Below, one piece after another: positions 19,301-28,300 of a stretch of 64,000 bases of DNA (its first letter is position 1; every line of letters starts with the position of its first letter). Origin of the DNA: Agapetus fuscipes. Its lineage: Eukaryota; Arthropoda; Insecta; Trichoptera; Glossosomatidae. Under the pieces are notes generated by a model. That model was not told the origin of the DNA and ran no database searches. It was given only the letters and a program-made list of their open reading frames with translations. The DNA lies in assembly GCA_951799405.1 (NCBI GenBank), contig OX637332.1:30170832-30234831 (forward strand), written 5' to 3'. The position numbers and the translations under genes are program-made.

Positions 19301-22300
19301 CGTCCATAACTGACAAGAAATTACTAGACTTTTCCACAGCCTCGCGGTGCCATTGCGAAAGAGCGTGAGATTTAGCATATTCATGAAACTTTTTATAATT
19401 ATTGAATGGGCGTGTGATGAATCCACTTTGATAGCTTCCATGGCTAACACGGGGCTTAAATAAAACACATGACTTGCAAAGAGCACCTTTTCCACTTCGG
19501 GAGTAAGCTAACCAAGGGTATGTATTATACCATTCTCTAAGAAATGGGCGCTTTCCTGCTATTACATCATCTTTAAAATTGTAGCTTGAATCAGGCTTCC
19601 ATGGGTTTGTTAACATTGAGTAAATTACATAATTATTTGTCGGGATATTATCAAGGCAGTTACCGATATCAAACGAGTCGTTAGTATTACCTTTTATATT
19701 AGGTGTTGATGAGGTGGTATGTGCAGAAGTCGATGGTTCTGCATTACTGCTGGATGCAAAGTTGATACAAACATTGTCTTCTGTTAGATCTTTACACTGA
19801 TTATCGTTGTCAACAGCATGTATGACGTGATCGGTTTTTAAACGTTTATTAAAAAACTTTCTTATGTCCATTTTAAACTCTCCTGTAGCTAACAAAATCA
19901 CACTGAACACAATATCGCCAAATGAAAATTAATTTCACTTCTACACTGAATATACGACTTAACACAACAACAGCTAGACACTGACTGACGCAGACGCTGG
20001 GCCGGGCGCGATGTCTGTGTGTACGTGACAGTTTAAGAGGGTACAGTCAGTCAACAGAATGTACAGTCAGTCAACGCAGCAACCCCTGCCTTGCTGCCTA
20101 CCATTACCATAGACTAAGTATCACTTGCTCTTCAGTGTCTTGCTTATTGTTGTCAATTACGTTGTTTCTTTCGCTATAATAATACTAGCATGCATGAATA
20201 CTAGGGTTTGGTTATTTATGTAGTCATGTTTTTCGTTAACGTAACCTTATCCCGGCGTTTATGCGGAATTGCCGATATTTATTCATTTTGGACATTCTAA
20301 ATTTTTCAAAACACTAAAACCTGACAAAAATTTATGCGCACTATCCTGATTCTCAGGGGGGGCAATGGCCCCCCCTGGCCCCTCCCTGCGGGCGCCCATG
20401 AGGTTACATACAATATGACAGAAGACAAAAACGTCTTCTTCTTCTTTTTAGTTTTGATGGCTATTAGGGCTATATTCATCTAGTTTGACAAGCTGTCAGA
20501 CTAAATTCAGACCAGTAAGGATATGAACAAAATGAAGTCAAATCTGCAAGCTCTAGCCACCCCTAGCGGAATGGGGACAGAGTTACAGTATACTGACCCT
20601 TTAGAGCACACATGGCAGATTTGATCACGCTGATTGGTGTGTGCCGCCTTCACGTGAGACTGCAGGTTCTGGCTGCTGAGGTAAGTCTTCTGGCAGATGT
20701 CGCACTTGTAGGGGCGTTCCCCTCGGTGCGCCCACATGTGACGCTGGTAGCTCGAAAATGTGTAGAAACCTGTGAATAAGAAAAACCTGTATTTAAGAAA
20801 AACCTGTGATTAAGAAAAACCTGTGAATAAGAAAACTCTCTCAAATTGCCAGTTGAAATGCACCACAGGGTTTTAGTGTAACTGTGTAAATTATTTTAAT
20901 CTATAATCTAAGTTGCCAAGATGACCGGTCCGTAGTCTAGTGGTTAACACTTCTGACTCGTATTATATAACCAAGCTCGTAACATCACCTCTGCGGCACT
21001 ACAACAAGTGTCATAGACCCCTAGAGTCTCTGAAATCTAGGGAGTCTCCCACACAGGATTTCTTAAAAAAACAAAAAATGACATATTGAGATTTAAAATT
21101 TAAAGTAATACATCTTTGCAAGATAGATTATAGATTACCATACCCAAATCAACTGGGCATAAGCTAGAAAAGCCTTATTTAGCCAAGATGAAGTGATGAA
21201 GCCGTCACCTTTCCCGCAGCCCGGCAGCGTGCAGTGCAGGTTGTTGTGGTGCGTGTGTCTGCGCACGTGCGCCTTCAGCGTGGTCCTTGCAGCAAACAGC
21301 CGCCAGCAGATCTCGCACTGGTAGGGCTTCTCCCCCGTGTGCACCCGCTCATGCTGCCTGCGCTTGCCGGACACTGGAAAAGCTGTGAGCAGAAGAGCGC
21401 GTATAGAACATGAGGAAACTGGATACGCTGTAAGCGGTAAGCGTAAGAGCGCATATAAAACATGAGAAAACTGGATACGCTGTAAGCGGTAAGCGTAAGA
21501 GCGCATATAAAACATGAGAAAACTGGATACGCTGTAAGCGGTAAGCGTAAGAGCACATATAAAACATGAGAAAACTGGATACGCTGTAAGCGGTAAGCGT
21601 AAGAGCGCATATAAAACATGAGAAAACTGGATACGCTGTAAGCGGTAAGCGTAAGAGCACATATAAAACATGAGAAAACTGGATACGCTGTAAGCGGTAA
21701 GCGTAAGAGCACATATAAAACATGAGAAAACTGGATACGCTGTAAGCGGTAAGCGTAAGAGCGCATATAAAACATGAGAAAACTGGATACGCTGTAAGCG
21801 GTAAGCGTAAGAGCACATATAAAACATGAGAAAACTGGATACGCTGTAAGCGGTTAGCGTAAGAGCGCATATAAAACAATAGAAAACTGGATACGCTGTA
21901 AGCGGTAAGCGTAAGAGCGCATCAGGCAGCGCAGGTCGGCAAGAGTTGCAGGGTATATGTTCATTTGAGATTTTATGTTGTAGGTTCACATGCGGCATGC
22001 GCAAGCGCGAATTTATATGTCTTATTTTGTATAATGTATACAATTTTTCACGCTACTCTTGATCTAGCAACAATCCCACAAAAAGTGCCACCCGAGGTAT
22101 GCTAATAGCTTCAGTAACATCGAACCATTTACTTTTAGAGTCATGGGCACGCCTCTGACCTAGAGGTTCTTTTTTTATCATGCCATTGCTTTTAATTCAC
22201 AGAAAGGCCTTCCACCACTTGAGAAAATATATATCTTTACATGAGTGTCCTTCTGACACATACATACAGGACGGGTACAAGGAAGGTTTGAGCATATCTG

Positions 22301-25300
22301 TGTCTGCTTGTGAGAATGCATATAATGTGATGATGATGATGATGAAGAGTTGGTGATGTCTTTATAGCGTCGTTTCGTGATGTAGTCACTCCAAGGGCGC
22401 TTGTGCATGTGACGCCAGAAATTTGCTTGTCTTTAGTGCATTTCGGAACTTTCCATGGTCTGAATGAATGGAAGAATGAACAAAATGCACTGTAAACAAA
22501 AAAACAAATAGGCAGAAATACCTTTAGAGCAGAATGAGCACTTGTAGCGCTTTTCTTGTGTGTGTATGGCTCTTACGTGATTAACCAGAGCTCGGGAATC
22601 GTAGAAAGATTTCCCACACCACGTACAGAGGGAAGGCTTCTCTCCTGAAAAATAAATAAATCGTACAGTGGACTGCACATGACTTTATAATATAAAATAA
22701 GGTTGTAATCAGGTCATATTCCATTTTCATAACAAAATATTTAGTTTGGCTTAGTGTGTCTTTGTTTAGTTTGATAAGTAAAAATATCATCATCAAGTTT
22801 CTTGATATCCATAAAAAAAAAATGCTGGTTTATTCAATTATTGTTTCAGGGAAGAATTGTTAAGTTTATGTTCATTTTAGATTTGAGTTTTTATTTTGTA
22901 AATACACATACAGCATTTGTAAATGGGAATATACACCTGTCTACTTGTGGATATGCATTTAATAAGAATCTTAATCATGTTTATCTTTGCCACTTAGATT
23001 ATAGGTTTTTTGTGACACAGATTTTGAAAGAACAGTTGAGCTACAAGTATGAAAGGTTGAAGATTTTTAATAATATTTATTTATTTAATTGAAATATTCA
23101 AATCAAAACACTGTTTTGTATTTTCACGATTATAATCATTTATGAAGATTTTTACATAATATCGCCACCTTAATGGTAAAACTAAATAAGTTCTGATTTA
23201 CTTATTTCAGAAATTGTGGATTGCACATTTTATTGGGTGTAACTTCTCATAGAAAATGAACTAATACTAAGAAAGTGCTTATGAAAAACTTCTAAATTAC
23301 AGATTTTTCACACTTTTCTTAGTGATTTCTCTCATAGAAAATAAGGATAAATGTGCATTTATCTGAGAAACCCACATTATCTTAATACGTCACTTATTCA
23401 GTTTTACCTTTCAGGTGTAGATATAACTTCTGGAGATTTTGTTCTTGTTCTATATAATGTCTTTGCAGATGACACTCAAATGAGTAGCAGTATGAGTAAA
23501 AAGTATTATTAAAAATTAAATGTCTACTGTAAAGAAGTCGGAAATCTATTCATTTCCCTGTATGCTCTTCACCTGTATGTGTTCTTAAATGATTCCGAAG
23601 ACTCCTCACGTGTTTATATTGCCTCTCACAAAGGTGACATCTCAGCACTTTGATAGCATCTTCAACAGCGTGTTTCTGTAAACAAAAATGTTAACAAAAT
23701 TGGCAAAAAGATACATAGGGATGAAATTTATTTCATAGTAAAAATATCCATAAAATTCTAACCTTTGGTATAGATTGTCCATTGCTATTATCTGTTTCTT
23801 CGCAGGTGTGGTTTTTGAATTCATCAACTGTTTCATACCTTTAAACAAAATAAACTGTGGGCATCTATAATAATATAATCTATAATTGGTTCACTTTGCC
23901 AATGTCACTCCTGTTTCAGGGAAGATCGGCAAGAGTTGCAGGGCTTATGTTCATTTGAGATTGTTTTTTTTTTATTGTAGGTCCACATGCGGCATGTGTT
24001 AGCGTGAACTTATACATGTCTGCTTGTGGGAATGCCTTTAATATGAATGCTAAATGATATATATATCTTTGCAGCTTAGATTTAGATCTAAGTTGCAAAG
24101 AGATACACATTTACATTCAAAATTCATATTAAATGAATGCCCGCAAACAGGCACGTGCGAGTTCGTGCTTACAGATGCTGCATGTGTACTTACAAATTAA
24201 ACCCTGCAACTTTTGCTGACCTTCCCTGAAACAGGGGTAACAAAGTGAGCCATATTTTACAGTATGGGTGGTCAGCCTCATACCAACTTATAAGTCAAGT
24301 CATTTCATCAATGAAAAAAAATGAACTCAAATCAACTCAGATACGATGGGATGAAGGAGGTCCAGAATACAGAACTTAATTTACTGGCCTCACACTTTGT
24401 TAGTGCCTTTCAGTGTTATTCACACACAGTAAATCCATGGCTTGACCGCCACCTATCGTGAATTTTCCATACAAAAAAAAGATGATTCATTGATCAACTG
24501 TGGATTAAATGTTATATGAATAAAACTGTTTGCATTTACAGGATTTATAATGTAAGCTACATTCTGCATGAATATTTTTAAAGTAAAACCAAAAAGTTGT
24601 CACATTTTTTTAACTTGAATAAAAAATTAAGACAATATTTTACAAGCTTATTCTATAGAATTGACGGCTTATGTACTTACTTTTTTTTACAACTTTTGCA
24701 AGAAAAGCTGAAGTGTATATTCCTGTGACTAGTTCTTTGAAGTTTGCTGGTAAATACTCTGCTACAAATAATGCACTTGAAAGAATCCTAGAAGCATACA
24801 AAATATACAATGACTACTTTTTGTACAAATATGAAGTAATTGAAATGAATACACACAAAGTATGAATAATGTAAAAATAAAAACACAAAGCTTTTCTTCG
24901 CGAGTTGCATGGATATAAAGAACTAGATGGGCTAAGAAATTAATCCTTTGAGAATTAGAAATACGCTACCCCACTCATCACACAAAAATTCAAATTCAGT
25001 CTATCGGTAACCTTCCAACTGTGAACAGTGTGTTACCTAATTGGAAAAAAAATACATATAAATGCCAAACTGGGTATTTTCTAAACGTGCTAACAAATGA
25101 GAGTAAATGTGTTATAGAACATGGAACAATATTTCACTTTAATCACTATTCTATATGATTACGTTGATAAAATTTATTTTTCGTTTGTTGAAATATTTTG
25201 TTCGCGAAAGTGACAGCCATTTCTAGAACTAGTGATGTTCAAATATATAGGTACTTGCTTCTTCAAGTATGTAACTTCTATGCTCGCGGTAATAGATACT

Positions 25301-28300
25301 TGTGGAAATCATCCCGTACACAATGAGGTGGGAATATTTTTTAATTTAGAATTTATCAGATATCTTCATACTTGCAACAACACTACTAACAAATCCGTTA
25401 CCATAGTGATGTCATGTGTTTCCTTGGTGATTAGTTAACAGATTGAAGACGGAGTAGAGACAAGTTGCTTACATAGAAAATGAGAAAAGCATTTCATATG
25501 TCGTGAGCGAGACAGCATTATTAACAGTGTATGGTGTCAAAGACGGTGAATCATGTTGATTGGTACTAAATCACATGTGCAACCCCTCCATTTATTACTT
25601 CCTCCATGGCGAGTTGATATATTTCTTTGAGCAATTTTGATGATATCACACCATTGTCAAGAGAACATAAATAAATATAAATAAATTGACCTTTTTTTTA
25701 TTGTTACATTATCAATTTAAAATTAATCTTCACAATGTCAAAAGCATTTTTATTTAATAATAACTTCCCCTGTCATCAGATTTTTAGAAGATTTTCTTAC
25801 ATTTAAAACAGGAATGCTATGAAGCTCTGTAATTGTAACCGAAACTATCAGATATCCAAAATAAAATCAGAAACTTTATAGATACAAGATTGAAACACTC
25901 TGAAATGATTTCATATTATTGACCATATCTGAAATCAGTATAATATTATTCATATAGACGGTTAAAAGGAAGTCATCAAGATCATCTTCTAAAGGCAGAG
26001 CCTTGTTGTATCAGCCATCTGTCTCTGTCTGCTGCCATCCTCTTGAGATGCGAATAGGAGGAGACATCCATGAACCGCTTCAAATCCTTGAAGTATGAAG
26101 TTCTTGGGCGACCTCTTGTGCATAAGGAAGTAAAAGGAAGTAGGGCAGCAATAAACAACGTTTTGGTAAAAAATGAGTTATGAATGCTATCCTACTTAAA
26201 ATTTTCCACTCTTACGCTAACTCCCATAGCTCTACGATGATTTTTTTGTTGTTTATGCCCAAGCAAACAACTGCGTTTTCGAAGTATGGTTTTGGTGTAA
26301 CCGACAACATTTTGGCCTTTTTTGTCCTAAAGGCGCTTGTGATGTAAAACATTGTAAAACCACATTAATAGGAATGCCAATAAATGCCTTTATTTTCTTA
26401 ATTTTAGAGCTTTTTGATTTTAACGATATGATAAAAAATAAAAAAGTTATGCCATTTTTCTATTATCTCAAACTTTAAGCTGCTCTCCTGAACAATTTAG
26501 TTTTTGTCGCTTATGCCCTACTTCCTATTAACCGTCGATATCCTTATCCAGATCTGAACAATTTGTTTCTTTTTTAGAGTACGAAGAAAGTAAAATATAA
26601 TTAACAGTGATTTTTTTTTTTGTATAGATTTCTTTGTAAGGTTTTGTTCTTTTTTATATTTAAATGTAATTTATTATTCATATTCCTTGACTTATAGGTT
26701 GGTATGAGGCTGACCACCCATACTGTAAAAAATGGTTCACTTTGCCAATGTCACCCCTGTTTCAGGGAAGGTCGGCAAAAGTTGTGGGGCTTATGTTCAT
26801 TTGAGGTTTGGATTTTATTTGTAAGTACACATTCAGCATTTGTAAGCGCGAACTACACTTGTTGGTTTGTGGGCATACATCTGAGAGCTTTAAATGAATA
26901 TATCCTTGCAACTTAGATTATAGATTATAGATTATAGATACCTTTTCTTCTGCTTCTAGTATTATACTAGAATGAACAACTGCAGGTAACTTTTCCTTGA
27001 TTTTCTTGGGCCTTCCTCTTTTTCGTGATATCTTAAAATAATAAAATACAGTATTAAGTAAGTACCAAGAACAACTATTTCTATATGAGAACGATTGATT
27101 TTTAACAATACCTTAAGGGTAACTGCTTTTGATTCGGACGCCAGAATCTTTGCCAGTGGAACATCATTTTCAGATAAATCCTCTTTACATTCGTCTGCAC
27201 TAAAATTATTCACAAACATGCAAATCAATCTACATTCACAATCATTGTTCACATTAGATAAAAATACTTCCAGAAAAAAGTTATTGTGGAGCATAAAATT
27301 TGTGTTTGTGAATTCAATTCATCACTTTTTTTCCAATATTGTCTCACACAACGAAATTAAAATGAGTTAGGTCTTAGATTGATTGAAATAATATGAATCT
27401 GTTGGGGGCTCAGAGATATTTTTGATCCAAAAATTTAGATAGAAGATATGACAGCATCCGTTGTAAGTAATTTAGTTTTATACACTTTCTACTCACCTGA
27501 TCAAGGGGAGTCTGTGTAAATGCTTTTCACTTGCGGTACATATAATGGCCGTCACACAAAACCAATCACTTTTGCAGTGAAATTTTACAAAACAGTACTT
27601 TACATACGGTTAACCTCTGGTGTGCTGGCGATTTTTTATCCAGCAACCGATCTCTTGGTTTTGATTTGAAATATCTCCAAAGATACAAAATATTTTTATC
27701 TCAAAAGACAATAAAATATAGTTTTTTTTAGTGCATACTTTATTAAAACGTCACATATTTACTGCATTGCGTCATAATATTATTATTACAAAACAAACAT
27801 TTCATTCTCAAAATAGACTATAATTTTATTTTTGAAAGTCACATAATATACATTTTCGGTACATACATGTTACAGATCAATGACCCCTTGGAATGTAAAC
27901 AATTTTTTTTTATTGCTTATGTGTGAGTGTTTTGTAAAGGAATTTAGAAAATTGATTTTTAGCATGTAATTTTTCAAGGTCAACTACAATTTTTTTTTTT
28001 AAATATTCACAAATGAAAATGAATGATTTAAGTTTATTGATGGGTAGTTAGTATATCATGTAAGAGAATTTTAAACAATATTTTTGATCTTATTTCTGTA
28101 TAAATACTATAGATAAAAAAATGCAATAAGTACTTAGAGCGCGGATACACGTTCCGGCATCCTGGAGGTTAATGAATTTCCCTCTGTATCCATCAAGAGG
28201 GAGACCAAAGAAGACAAAATAAGACAGAATCCTGGAGAGAAATGGCCTGGATGAAGATGGCATACAGAAAAGTAAAGCTTCGAAGAACGAGAAGAGTCAA

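Larger units (their letters stand above)
16584..20400 (-). mobile_element. hAT transposon, apparently complete (3.8 kb)
   Basis: The terminal inverted repeats are CAAGGGCGCCCGCAG on the left and CATGGGCGCCCGCAG on the right, followed inside by G-rich GGGGGGGCAA blocks. An exact 8-bp target duplication, AGGTTACA, lies at 16576-16583 and 20401-20408. It holds a two-exon transposase with open frames. It lies in the last intron of the zinc-finger gene, in the same orientation as the host transcript. Intact ends, perfect duplication and open frame suggest a recent insertion. Confidence 0.92.

Noticed and set aside
21135..22043. 302-codon minus-strand ORF (and two overlapping ones) through the 52-bp array
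   Set aside because: They are repeat translations running into exon 9. The finger spacing and acceptor place the real exon start at 21382.
22330..22420. Extra zinc-finger exon ([10 protein letters not shown])
   Set aside because: It has an H-x3-H look, but no acceptor gives correct finger spacing, and exons 8 and 9 join perfectly without it.
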